DNA from: Todiramphus chloris collaris
Lineage: Eukaryota; Chordata; Aves; Coraciiformes; Alcedinidae
Assembly (NCBI GenBank): GCA_025345505.1
Contig: JANVCC010000022.1
Location: forward strand, 34,731,741 to 34,795,740
DNA: 64,000 nt
Direction of reading: 5' to 3'
Shown: positions 27,401-39,232 of the stretch, piece after piece
Numbering within the stretch: the first letter of the stretch is position 1
How the letters are laid out: the number at the start of each line of letters is the position of its first letter
The notes under the pieces: generated by a model
Database searches by the model: none
What the model was told of the DNA's origin: nothing
Seen by the model: only the letters and a program-made list of their open reading frames with translations
Made by a program: the position numbers and the translations under genes

Positions 27401-30400
27401 ATGCTCTCTTCCGTTTTATAGGGCCTCCAAATGTTAATTGTTTACAATACAAAGCCTGATCATTCTTAGCTTCTCTATGTTTTTCTGCTTTTTCTTTCAG
27501 CAAGATCACCAACCTGTACAGAGCACATTGAATTCACTCTGTAGATCTTAGTTACAGATTAGTAGACCAATTCCTTTCACACAGCATGCTGAGATTTAGA
27601 GAAATAGAAGTAAGCAGATAATATTGGGCTTTAAATAGGGATTCAGACACAAAAAAAGTTATTGTGGCTTGGAAAGTTTACAAGGAGCAGCTGGGCTGCA
27701 GGAACTGTCTACGTCCATGCTTTTAGCATAAGTCAAATAGGAGGATATTGATCTATTTTTGTCCACAAGAAGGAAGAATGAGCAAAGTCCAGCTGGTATT
27801 TTCAGTGGGCTCAGTCTATACACACAGTCTATGCACAAAACACAGTAGGCACAGCTCAGCTTCTTCATTTATGGTCCTGTTTTGCTGCCTTTGAGTCCCA
27901 CATTGTCATCAACTGAGGTGGAACATTTTGGATGGGCTATAAAGCATATTGTCTTAATCGTGGTTTCTCATTAAATACAAATTTGTGCTTGAGCTTCCTG
28001 TAGGTTTCTAGGCAGGTGATCTCTTCCCAGTTGAAACCAAATGAGGGTCTCTGAATGATCACCTGGAGGGTCCAGAATCCAAAATGTATCTCCAAACACA
28101 AGCCCCAGAGCCCCAGGACACTACCTAACTTAGAGTCATGGGTAGGTATCTAGACTTGAAAAGGGTAAATATCTTCCCCTTCACAGTTATGTTTCCCAGA
28201 CCCATTTTTCAAGGGCCAGGGCACAGCAGAGGAGTGGCCCCAGGGCAGCAGTTACACAGACATCAGCTTCTTCCTACCTGAGGGTGTTTCTCTAAGTTTT
28301 CAGAACTCATATGAAGAAGTGGTTTTGGCCATCGAAAACTGGTGGCCCAGTGAGCAAGCAGCAGCAGTGATGCTTTGCCCCTGTGTTTCCCCACTGCTGC
28401 CTTCCCTGCTCCTCAGAGACATATGTTTCACAGCACTGGAAAATGAAGGGGGTTTCCTCCCCTCCACGGGTGTGTTCGTGAGTCTCAAGTAAAGGTTTTT
28501 CAAGGCTTACATGGAAAGCTCTAGAGAAATTCAACATCCTGTCAGAGCTGAGGCACAAGGCTGACTGAGGAGATGATGCACAACCCCAGGGCTGCCTCAG
28601 GGAAGGGTTTCTTGTTCCCTCGTTCCCATTTCTATCCATGTTGCTGCTCCAGCAAAGAGCCCTGGGATAAACATGACGTGGGCCTTTAATAATGCACAGC
28701 TTACACAAAGAAAGAGAGCAGCCTTGCGTGCTGTTTCCATTCCAAATGGTGTTCCTCCTGTTTGCTCCCTCAAGGTGAGGGGCAGAGGCAGATTTAACAC
28801 TGCTGGTAGGAGGATGGTTTGGCATGGAGAGGGGCTAAGCACAAAGGCTCAACACCCAGTGCTAGAGACAGGCAGAGCAATGTCAAACAGGGAGCATCCT
28901 GGGAAGGTGGTGCAGAGAGGCTTGGTCCTTTTTGCTTCAGTTCTGCCAGTAGCTCACCGCTCTCATTTCCGTGTAAAGAGATTCAGTGTACGATCCACTG
29001 GCATCATGTCATGTTAGGAGACTACTCGGTGCAGCGATGTTATCAAGGTCTCCCTTCAGCTATCTGAAGGGCTGGTGCCAGCTGAGACATCCCTGAGGCA
29101 GATGTGGCACAGGACCCAGGGATACCCTCCCAGCTGAAGGGGTAGCAGGATGCTTCATGGGGCATCTCAAACGGCACCAGATACCCGTGCTGAAGCAGCT
29201 GACCTGAGCAGCAGATGGCTGCTGCCCCACTGGTCTGTGACATGGGAGCGCAGTTGCCAGAAATGCACATTTTGTACCCTAACATCAATCAGCAGTCATA
29301 TGGGGATACAAATTACAGATCCAAGTGATGACTTTGCCTGTCACTATTCCCAGGCAAGATCCTTCAGCTGGGCCACTTAAGGCCTGGTCTGGTTACTGCC
29401 TGCAAGTAATTTATTTTAGGATTTCAGTGATGGGCCTGGATGCCAAGTGACATTTCTGGGCACGTTTTTTCTAAGATGAGTTATTCTCTGCTGATCCAAG
29501 CCACCCTGTGAAGGCATGAGCAGTAATCCATTCAAAGACACAACCCACCCTTTCTCTGAAATGTTTTTGGCACTTTGTTCATTTCTAAAGGAAAACAGCA
29601 AGAAGTACAACAGGCTATAGAGTTTATTGCTATTAAATTTTGGACATATTATTTAAATACATTCTTGAACATATTTTATCTCTTGAAGTGTTTTATTAGC
29701 TGGAATAATTTTCACTATTTAAGACAAATCTCCATGTTGAATTGGAGTTTTTATTCATAGTTATTGAAACTCCAAATGAATTTCACCATTAACTTTCCTG
29801 ATATCCATTTGCTCAGTATGAATGAATGGCACAGATGTCCTGTCAACCCTTCCCTGCTGCTATAAAATACATGCAGCTTCTTTGTAACATGGATCAACTC
29901 ACTTCCTCTGTAAGTGTGAGGAGATATCCATAAGAGGATATGTTTGAGTGACTAAAAGCCAAAAGCCTTTACTAGCTGTCTCTAATCACCAGCACCACAC
30001 TTGGTCGGTGTAGAGCTGGGAAAGAGGCAGATAATGAAAAGAGGATTTAACCAAGGCACTTGGTCCCACTTGAGGTCTTCCTTGGGCAAAGATTTCTTTT
30101 CATGCATTACTTCCCAGATCACCTTTTCAAAAAAGTGGGAAAGACCAATGAAACAGAGGAAAACCTGGAGGAAGAACATGCTGCCTATTGCTTATAACTG
30201 CGCCTGAGACGGCCCATGCCTTGGGCAGTGATATCAAATGCTACAGTCACTTCTTAGGAATTTCTGGATGTTGTTTCAGCTGGCTGTAGAGAGGGAAGTT
30301 CAGAGAAAACTTTTGCAAATCCTGGAGGTGGTCAGGTGTGAAGTTTGAGTCTGTTTCATAGTTGTGAGAGGGCAGAATAATATAGAGCTTTCCGTATAAT

Positions 30401-33400
30401 TCTGCATAATATAATTTTTCTATTTTTTTGTCAGCCACAGCATCTCTCTTCATTATTACTACAGCCCAAGAAATCTTCACTTTATATCTTCCCCCATCCC
30501 TCTTCGTTACGCTGTCTATGCCAGACTACGTTACTGTCTCTTTAAGTTTGCTAGGCAGGACTTCATCATGCCTTACACAGTCCTACAAATCTCTGCTCAT
30601 AATATCCTCTCCTTTTATTTCACATCATTTGTCTTTTATCTCCAGGCAGCTGCCATTTCTGTAAGTCCTGTTGTTTTACATCTACCCTCCTGACTTGACT
30701 ATATGATCATCCTACTGATTATATTTCGCCTTCTGCTTTCCCTATTTCTTACGTTTTTCAACATTTTATTTTGCTGGCAAGGTTTTGCCTTTCTGCCTCC
30801 ACCTGCTATTGACATGGATTAGGAGACCATGTACCTTTGAGAACCTGAGCCTTAATTTCCACCAGTTTGAAGGGGAAACAAACAGGTCAGGGCTGATCAG
30901 ATGTTTTGGGAACCCTGATGTCTTTATAGCTTGCCTGTACTGGACTGGGCAGTAGAAATCTGTGGTATCTTGACTGAGGAAAAGAATTAAAAGAACAAAC
31001 TTATCAGGTTTATTACAGCAGCAATGGTATCACAGTCGGTATGTGTTGCCTTATTCCAGATTTATAGCTGGTATCTGTGAATGCCCCAGGGCTCAGCATA
31101 CAATCCCAAAGACACTCTATTTGCATGTACTCAGCATCCTATAAATAAAAAATGAAAGTGTCAGAGAGGCATTTTAAAACACCCTGTTATTAAGCAGTTA
31201 CCAGCAGATCTTGTGCTTTTGGGTCATTAGTCTCCTACAAGCTCTCCCTGTATGTTGTGACAAGCTGTAGATGTTTTAGGTTTGGAGCCAGACTGAAAGC
31301 CAAAGCTAAAGGAAAAAAAAAGAGGAAAAAGTTATCTTTAAGTATGTGTGTCTTACAGTAAAATCCTGCCCACAGACAGATCCAGCCTGGCAGAAGGAGT
31401 GATGGCTAAGCCCCATTTCCTTCTGTGAACAGCCACTTCACTGACAACCTTAGATATGCAGCCCTACGCAACAAGGGACACTGATGGTCCATGAAATTTG
31501 AGCCTGTATCAATGATACGTTTAATTTCCTATCCTTCACTCCAGTTCCTGATAGACATAATTCATAAAGGACAGGGTTTGCAGTTAGCAAACAGAAACAA
31601 AGCCACTAATAACACAAAAATGCCAATTTTTTTACACATCCACTCTTTTTCTATGGAGATTCAGGACCCAAGAGATGATTCAAGCAACACAAGATTATTA
31701 CTCGGGCAGAAAGCATGACAATATTCATTCCCTCTGAGGTGTAAAGCATGCAGAGGAAAGAGTGAGACTTCCAAAGTCTCTGAGCGGGGCCCTCTGTCAC
31801 TCCTCTGTCTCCTTTTTGAGCTGTCTACATCCTCTGCAGCCCAGCTAGCTCTTACCACTGGCTGGGAGACACAGGGATGTCATTCTTGCAGCGTATTTGC
31901 TTCCCTAAAAGCCCAAGAGAGTGGGCTGACAATCAGCTTTCCCTCCCTATTCCCCAACTCCAGCAAGGCTGAAGCTTATCCTCCCCTTTCACTGGGGCCG
32001 CCAGCCCACAGGAGAAAACCAAGTGACGCAGAGGGAGGTCTCCGCATCCTCGATGATGTCCTTCCCATGGTTACCTGCCCTCTGAAGCTGACCACTTGCT
32101 GTCCTCTGCTTTTCTGTCTCTTTTTCTGATGATTTCTTTCTTATCAAGATTTTTTGATTTCACTTCTGGGCATCACACAGGTTCACGTCAACTAGATAAC
32201 CCAGGGATGTGTGATGTACTTAACTGCTACAGTCAGCTCCCTTACTTTTCACTCTCTAGAATATAACTTTTATTTTTTCTTTTCAGCATAAGGCAGAACA
32301 TTACCATGTGATGACCTCCTAGAGATGAGTAAATTTATAGCTCTACTGCCCCCACAAAGGCAAAAGCAAAAATTAAATTTGCTTTCCTAAGGCAGGACTC
32401 TTCCCACTCCACTTACCCACTACTGCACAGTGTGAAAGAAAGAAAAGCAATTCCACAGTCACAAAAAATAAAACCATTTCTGTTGTAAGATACCTTGGTC
32501 ATTAGGTAATTAATCTGAGTTATTTTGGGGTTTGGGCTGGAATGGAAGGATGAGCTCACTGGCTCTGTCAGGCTTGATGACTCAGTTGAGATCTTGCTCT
32601 TTACCAAGTGCCTTGACACCGTAGCCCCCAAAGTTGAGGTGCCAACAGGGAGTCGGGTGAGCAGAAGGAAACTTGTGCCTATGAACCTACTAGCAATCCC
32701 TCCCCTGACACGTCCCATCTTGGAGGGTTTCCATGGTCCAACAATTTCATCACCACCACCACTATCCCCTGCCCAAGCAGGTGGGTAGACTGGGCTTGTG
32801 GTCCCAAAGGACAGCAGCTGAGCCTGAAAGTCAGGGCCTGGGCAAGTCCACCATGCAAACGCCTTATCAAGCTGAACATCTTTTCGCAGCCATGCCTGGA
32901 CCTGGCTAAACATGATTTGTGAGCCAAATCCCATCCCTAAAACTGAGCTAAGCCCTGGGCTTCCCAGAGCAGGTGGTCACCAGGTGAGCAAGGCCACAGG
33001 GGCAGGGAGCTCTGACTCCCCATTTCCCCAGAATGAGAGAGTGAGGATTTCTCTCCATTTAAGTAATTTCAGGAGCCAGTTTCCAAGAAAGTCCCACAAG
33101 TAGTTGAACGGAGAGGACCATCCAGTGATGGTCAAGCTGTGGCGAGTAGCAGGGGAGAGGGGAGGAGGGAGGAGTTTGCAAAATGCCTGTGCATTTCATA
33201 CACATCTTCACACTCAGTTTTTTCATGTGTCAGTAGAGGGTCCTACCAGATGTGGAATTGCCTGCACCCCCACAATCGTGTTCCTAATTTACTGTTGGGT
33301 CATCCCAGGAAAAGCACCACTGCAGGTGAAGCTGCAAGTTTGAAATTGTCTGGCTTGGGCTTTTTTATTATTATTCTGTTTCCTCTGTGGGAGATGAGCT

Positions 33401-36400
33401 GCACTCCCAGCTCTGTGTTCTTTATTTGCAGGTGATTTTTACTTAACTGCACTATTGATCCCAAGATGGATAGGAAGCCCAGCAGCTTAAGCCCTGTTCC
33501 CGAAGGTGTGAAAGCTTCATTAGATTTATTAAATTCTCCAGGATACACCAAGGCTCTGCAGTCCATCCAGCAAAAAGGCTTTACATTTTACTTACACTCC
33601 CATGATTTGTGTTGCCAGTTGAATTATTACTTTACTATTATTATTATTATTTAGACTCAAGGTTTCTCCTCTAGCTCAATTGCATGCGAAATGCAGTCAA
33701 TTAGTAAATGCAGACAAAAGCAGTTCAACCCCCTCAAGTCTCAAATATCCTGTCTCTTAACCTCATCCTAATGCTATAATCTCCCCTTCATGGCCTTTCT
33801 CTCTGGCAGGACAAGTCTGGCATTCTCCTCTGAGGGAACTAAAGAGCCTTCAGGAGCTCCCATTGTTTTTGCCTGGGATAAATGGAAGCATCTTTAGAAA
33901 CGGTCAAAGAGAAGCAAGAAACAGTGACCTAGAGGTTAACAATGCAAATAAAAACTGGCGTTCCCTTCTGCTCAGAGGGAGCATCCCACGGCAGTGCGGA
34001 CAGAGCTGCGAGGCAGCACGCTGCACACCAGGGTCTCTGAAGCAATGCTGTATACGTTGTCCAGGGCACTGACTCCCAGGTACCCTACTCCAGGTCTCTG
34101 AGCAGAGTATGGGTTTTAGACCTCAGCTACCTATTTATGAAAAGAAAAAGAACCGTCAGGATGAACGACATCAATACGCTGCCTCATCTCCAAAAAGAAA
34201 GAGTTGCTGCTCTCATTGCGTCTCCAGCTCCCGATGAGTTCCCACGAGGGTGAGACATCCCTGGGTTGTTTCATGGCCTCTTATTTAATGCAATAATACT
34301 CACTAAAGTGTGAGCAGGGCACCAAAGGGACTGCTTAGGACCAGCATTAATATGTTCCCTCTCCATGTGGCTAGGGGAGTTAGTGACAGATTCATGACAT
34401 TTCTAAAAGAGACTAATTCAGAGGCTAAGTCCAGGGAGGGTAATGAAGTTAGACAGATATCAGCTAAAGGATAGAGGAAAAAGACTACCTTGTGTATATA
34501 GGAAATATAATCCAAAATGCAGGATTTTTATTCAGAAAGAAAATGAAACCTGGGAAACAATAACACAGAAATAGTCCAAGAACAAGAATAGACAATAAAT
34601 AAAGGGCAAGCAGAAACTTATATATGTCACCAAACCATGACCGTGCCTCAGGGCTGTCCTCTGAAATAGCCACAGGCTCTGCAGCCCCACTAGGAATAGA
34701 GGCAGGTGGTATCAACACTGGAGGGATACACTGTCAGGATCAGAAAGAAGGATGGCAAGTACTGTTGAGGAGCAGCAGGAATGGTCTTGGAGGGGCTACG
34801 CAGAAGACATGACAGCTACATGCTTTTTCAAACTGGGTGTATCCAAAGAAATGTCAGCAGGTTGCAATAGAGCTGTGTGTGGAGGGAATGTAAAATAGCC
34901 AGCTGGAAGAGCAGGAAAACCTCCCTGACAGACAGATTAAATGGTCTGTGAGGTCCTGCAGCTTCCAAGAGATTGGGTAGGTGCATCATGCACCCGTTTT
35001 GCACCATCAGAGTTTTCATTTGTTTGTTTTTTCAAGGCAGTATTTTTCAGGACTACTTCTGGTGTATTTTTAAGGAGACATTTCAAAAGCAATGACCCCA
35101 GGTCATTGGCAGTATCCCTTTTGCACAAGCATAGTTTCCTCTGTTCTTGTTGGTACCCCAGTGCAGCCTGGGCTTGCAGGGATCATAGTCTGGACTCAAG
35201 AGTCAGGGGTGAGATGTAGGATTCGTATGTGCCATCGTCAGCCCTCAGCAAGCTGCAGCCAAGGCACCCTCACAAACCCAGCCCCCGTGCTCCCTTACAG
35301 TCGCTTTGCAGCTGTGGCTCCTTTAGGATCAAACCATTTACTCCCCGTTTCTCTCCCTTGGTTGCAACAGGGCACCCTGATGGCCCAGTCCCACTGCAGA
35401 CGGTGACACTGGAGCAGACAAATCCTCCCCCTTGCCTGCCCTTGATGCAACCATACCTTCCATCCCAGTGCATGAGGCTACACGAGGCAATCAGTCCCAA
35501 CATGACTTCGCTTAACCACTGGCACACAGCGGCCAGGCGCCAACTTCAAGTGGGTGCTGAGTGGGGGTGAGTTGTTGGATGGAGAGCTCAAGCTCCTCAA
35601 ACAAAAAGCACTACCAGATGTTCCAAGTGCTGCTGTAATTAAAACTGCTGGGCCAAAAAAAAAAATCACTGTAGGCAGTCCAGTGCCAAACGCCTACTTT
35701 CACATGCAAGCCTCTTCGTCTGATTCTGGCTGAACTTTAAAGAGCTTTCCTGCTGTGCCATTAATTTTCACTGGTCCCTTAGGTGGGTGCTGAAGAGTCT
35801 CCACTCGCTTTGCACACTGCAGTTTCAGGGCCATGGCATTCCCAGGCACCACGGCCAAAGACCCAGGCAGGCTTATTTTCTTCAATGCTTATTTTTCTAC
35901 AACCTTTTAATCAAATATTTGGCTGCTGCGATAGTCTTGATTAATGAATGTGAACAGGACTGCTCCTTGCTCAATGACTGCGTCCTTCCCTTCATTTTGC
36001 ACCCACGTCGCACCATTCCTCCTTTAACATAGGGACGGATATATATGGCATCTCCTCAGAATCTATTCAGTGAACTGCTAGAATTTATTTCTTCCTCTTG
36101 AACTAGAATCTGAAATAGTGAATTATTTTCCTATAAGGTTGGCTACCTACATGATTAAACCTGTGACTGTGTTGTTTATTTAAATATATTATTTTTTAAA
36201 GCTATTGAAAAAAGCCCACATCTCCTCAAGAGCATTTTTCAAGATCCTGCTTTATTTAAAAGCGTAGCCCTCATAAAAAAAAAACTCTGAATGAAAACAC
36301 TAAACATATTTCAAAGCTGTCCAGGAGTTGGGGCTGATTTAACAATGTCCATGCACACAGCTAATCAACGTGAATACTGCAGGGACAAAGAGAGGCCGGG

Positions 36401-37636
36401 AAGGTTAAGGTCCTGCTTTGGAAAATCACATTGCAAGTAGCAGCCGCTGCCCCAGAGAGCTCCTAGTAATTACAGCCCCACGAGAGGTGTAATGGGACGT
36501 AATCTAGTGCAGTTTATGAACTTCAAAGTACACCTGTGGTGCATCACAAACCTACAAACAACTGTGGCAAACATTGTATAGCTTTTCTTTGGGGACTGGT
36601 GAAAATTACACACACAGGGACTAGAAATCTATTAAGTTATTCAGCAGGTAATAATTCCTGACAAATCAGGCAGTTGTGTTAGCTGCTTATTAGCTGTATT
36701 AGATTCCCGCAGACAGAAGGCATCTGACATTGTTCCGTGGCACAGCATTATCCTTTGATTTGGTTTAGGCCACTTATGTTTGTCACACCCCCTCCCTCGG
36801 GAAGCCACCCCCTGAAATAGGTTAGCTGTAGGCTTCTGCCCTGTGAATCGATCGTGGTGAATTACAGCAGTGCAAGCTGTGGGTTGAATTACACCCAGCT
36901 GTCTGAAGGGTTGTTTTAGGAGAAGATTGTACTTTAAACTCAGGTGGGCCAAGGAGGGGATGAGGATGTTTTGCTGCTGCAGTACATCGTGTCCTGGAGG
37001 CTTTGTGGTCTTCCCCAAAATGGTGCTGCACAACAAACACATACAGGAGAATGACCCAAGCAGTATTAGCGTTTGTATCTGACGTAAGACATAACAGATA
37101 AAATAATCTGTGTTCCTGCAAGATAAGAGAGAAAATGCATCAATACATTTATTTAATATATAGAAAAGGTAAAAAATTAGATTAATGTAAGTTATGTGGC
37201 TCCTTGACCAATCTTGTCTAGTAAACTTGGGGAGCAATCTAATTTAAACTTCTATTTACTGTTACTATTTTATAGACAGTAAGAACAACAACAACCAGTT
37301 CCCTCCCCTCCTTTTCTCTTCTTTGTGGAGCTGTTATCTGAAATGCCATCTTGAATTCAGCTGACCCAGGAGAACCTTGGGCTGCTTTGGCACCTCGGGC
37401 GAGTTACTCTTCTGCTTCATGTCTGGCAGCTGCACCTGTGGGAGAGCAGGGCAGCAAGCATGGGGGACCCAGGGGGACTCTCCTTTATCACTAGCATGTG
37501 TCACTGGCTATGTTCCGTAAGCTTTTAGTTAAAAATTTCATCAAAAGTAACAATATGAAAGCAGATGAAGTGCTGGTTCCAGCGATGCATTCTCCTTAAA
37601 CCGATCTGCTTTGTAAAAATCTAAAACCTGGTTGTG
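24402..37636. other. intergenic, no gene seen
   Basis: Thirteen kilobases without a recognisable exon, TE or RNA gene. The longest open frames (28,307-28,825, 32,413-32,934 and 36,641-37,237, all minus) show no domain. A 7-bp inverted repeat (TTTCCAT/ATGGAAA) occurs at 27,049-27,067, and an AT-rich stretch at 29,590-29,760 may be a non-coding element. Confidence 0.55.
33636..33651 (+). repeat. (TAT)n microsatellite
   Basis: Five uninterrupted ATT/TAT units; simple repeat. Confidence 0.85.
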
Positions 37637-37712
37637 ATCATAGAATCATTATGGCTGGAAAGGACCTCCAGGGTCATCAAGTCCATCCTTTGTCCTAGCA
37701 TTTCTCTAACCA

Positions 37713-38141
37713 CTACACCGTATCCTCAAGCTCCACATCTAATCGTTCTTTAAACACCTCCAGGGATGGTGACTCCACCACCTCCCTGGGCAGCCTGTTC
37801 CAGTGCCTAACCACCCTCTCAGTGAAGAATTTCCTCCTAATATCTAATCTAAACCTCCCCTGATGCAACTTGAGTCCATTCCCCCTTGTCCTATCATTAC
37901 TAATTTGAGAGAAGAGACCAACAACAGCCTCTCCACAACCTCCTTTTAGGTAGTTGTAGAGGGCAATAAGGTCTCCTCTCAGCCTCCTCTTCTCTAGACT
38001 AAACAAACCCAGTGCCCTCAGCCGCTCTTCATAGGGCATGCTTTCCAGCCCTTTCACCAGCTTTGGTGCCCTCCTCTGCACTCGCTCCAGCCCCTCGATG
38101 TCCCTCCTGTGCTGTGGTGACCAAAACCGGACACAGTACTC
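37713..38141 (-). pseudogene. CR1 reverse transcriptase C-terminal fragment
   Basis: An open frame on the minus strand from the LTR junction to a stop at 37,713. It encodes the final ~140 residues of CR1 ORF2. Key phrases are [25 protein letters not shown] and [15 protein letters not shown]. The frame runs on into LTR sequence on its upstream side, so any product would be chimeric. It is a dead fragment. Confidence 0.85.
38136..38141. repeat. target-site duplication, left copy
   Basis: GTACTC, within the CR1 consensus context ACACAGTACTC. It is identical to the copy at 38,625-38,630. Confidence 0.9.
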
Positions 38142-38422
38142 TGTCGAGGAATGGCTCAAGGAGCAGGGTGGACATGGGTACGTGGCTGAAAGTGTGAACA
38201 AGCCAGCAGATGGGCAATGAACCGTCCTTGAGCAAGTGATAAGAGGAAGACAAAGCAATAAAACAATCAACTAACAGGCCTCTTTCCCAGGGCGCGCTGA
38301 CCGAAAACAGGAGACTTGGGAGGTGCAGAAAGGGGGAGGCTGCGCCTGCAGGGAGAAGCGGGCAGAACCGCTGCTTCCCTGCACTGGGGGGGGAATGGGC
38401 CAGGGTGCTTAAGCGTGCTTGC

Positions 38423-38520
38423 TGTATGTAGACCAATCATAATATGTATTAGAGCGTGTGAACTGTATGTAGCCAATCATAATATGTATTAGAGCGTGTG
38501 AACTGTATGTAGCCAATCAG
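38423..38520 (+). repeat. U3 tandem repeats (2.4 x 40 bp) with CCAAT boxes
   Basis: Three consecutive units start TGTATGTAG at 38,423 (41 bp), 38,464 (40 bp) and 38,504 (17 bp, partial). Each carries CCAATCA. Units one and two differ by one inserted base. Tandem U3 repeats are typical retroviral enhancers, and CCAAT boxes bind NF-Y in such LTRs. Confidence 0.9.
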
Positions 38521-38534
38521 TAATAATCAAGAAA

Positions 38535-38542
38535 CATATAAG
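38535..38542 (+). promoter_or_regulatory. LTR TATA-like box
   Basis: CATATAAG lies 15 bases after the last U3 repeat and about 20 bases before AATAAA, the spacing seen in LTRs with a short R region. Confidence 0.6.
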
Positions 38543-38557
38543 CGAAGCATAGACAGT

Positions 38558-38563
38558 AATAAA
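38558..38563 (+). promoter_or_regulatory. LTR poly(A) signal AATAAA
   Basis: AATAAA followed by about 60 bases to the LTR end. It supports the plus orientation. Confidence 0.7.
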
Positions 38564-38624
38564 GTTGAACATGATTGTAACTCACATTGAGTCCTGATCA
38601 TTGTTCCCAGGCCTTTTCCCAACA

Positions 38625-38630
38625 GTACTC
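38625..38630. repeat. target-site duplication, right copy
   Basis: GTACTC immediately after the LTR's terminal ACA. CR1 sequence continues with AAGGTGCGG. Confidence 0.9.
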
Positions 38631-39073
38631 AAGGTGCGGGCTCACAAGTGCTGAGTACAGGGGTACGATCACCTCCCTACTCCTACTGGTCACACCATTT
38701 CTGATACAGGCCAGGACGCCACTGGCCTTCTTGGCCACCTGGGCACACTGCTGGCTCATGTTCAGATGGCTACTGACCAACACCCCCAGGTCCTTTTCCG
38801 CCAGGCAGCTCTCCAGCCACTCCTCCCCAAGCCTGTAGCGTTGCTGGGGGTTGGTGTGACCCAAGTGCATGACCCGGCACTTGGCTTTGTTAAACTCCAT
38901 ACAATTGAGCTCAGCCCATCTCTCCAGCCTGTCCAGACCCCGCTGCAGAGCCTTCCTACCCTCAAGCAGATGACACTTGCGCTTAATTTTGTGTCGTCTG
39001 CAAATTTACTGAGGGTACATTCAATTCCCTCGTCCAGGTCATTGATGAATATATTAAGCAAGACAGGTCCCAA
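38631..39073 (-). pseudogene. CR1 reverse transcriptase catalytic fragment
   Basis: Two overlapping minus-strand frames share this piece. One carries N-D-L-D-E-G-I-E and F-A-D-D-T-K-L (the RT catalytic box). The other carries [12 protein letters not shown] and [13 protein letters not shown], ending where the LTR interrupts. The switch of frame after the catalytic box shows a small deletion, and a longer internal segment appears missing there. Non-functional. Confidence 0.85.
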
Positions 39074-39232
39074 AGCTGAGCCCTGAGGGACACCGCTTGT
39101 GACTGGTCACCAACTGGATTTTACTCCGTTCACCAGCACCCTCTGGGCTCGGCCATCCAGCCAGTTTCTAACCCAGCGAAGAGTCCTCCTGTCTATGCCA
39201 TGACCTGCCAGCTTCTCCAGCAGAATGCTGTG

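Larger units (their letters stand above)
38142..38624 (+). mobile_element. solo LTR of an endogenous retrovirus, nested in CR1
   Basis: A 483-bp insertion starting TGTCGAGG and ending CCCAACA, flanked by the 6-bp direct repeat GTACTC (38,136-38,141 and 38,625-38,630). CR1 similarity stops at the left copy and resumes at the right copy, so the borders are exact. TGT...ACA ends and a target duplication are diagnostic of integrase-mediated insertion. Six bp fits class II (alpha/beta-like) avian retroviruses. A TATA-like box (38,535-38,542) and AATAAA (38,558-38,563) give the plus orientation and a short R. No gag, pol, env or primer-binding site is present, so this is a solo LTR left by recombination between two LTRs. 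I cannot name the family. Confidence 0.92.
37637..39232 (-). mobile_element. CR1 LINE, 5'-truncated, split by a solo LTR
   Basis: Reverse-oriented CR1 non-LTR retrotransposon. The 3' end is at the left (ATCATAGAATCATT, the CR1 octamer tail), and similarity stops at the right near AGAATGCTGTG. Excluding the inserted LTR, about 1.1 kb of LINE remains. Translation of the minus strand at 37,713-38,115 gives the reverse transcriptase C-terminal part, with phrases such as [13 protein letters not shown] and [13 protein letters not shown]. At 38,984-39,004 it gives the catalytic box F-A-D-D-T-K-L. Frame breaks occur after that box, and the upstream ORF1, endonuclease and most of the RT are missing, so the copy cannot move. 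Relatively good preservation suggests a younger insertion than the intronic CR1 at 52 kb. Confidence 0.95.

Noticed and set aside
28307..28825. 172-codon minus-strand open frame
   Set aside because: No domain; overlaps open frames on both strands.
32413..32934. 173-codon minus-strand open frame
   Set aside because: No domain seen; a second overlapping frame on the plus strand is also open. Treated as chance.
36641..37237. 198-codon minus-strand open frame
   Set aside because: No recognisable family, unusual mixture of residues, and no conserved motif. Treated as chance.
37713..38270. 185-codon open frame read as one gene
   Set aside because: Its first ~40 codons are LTR sequence and the rest is CR1 reverse transcriptase tail. 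It is a chimeric by-product of the nested insertion.
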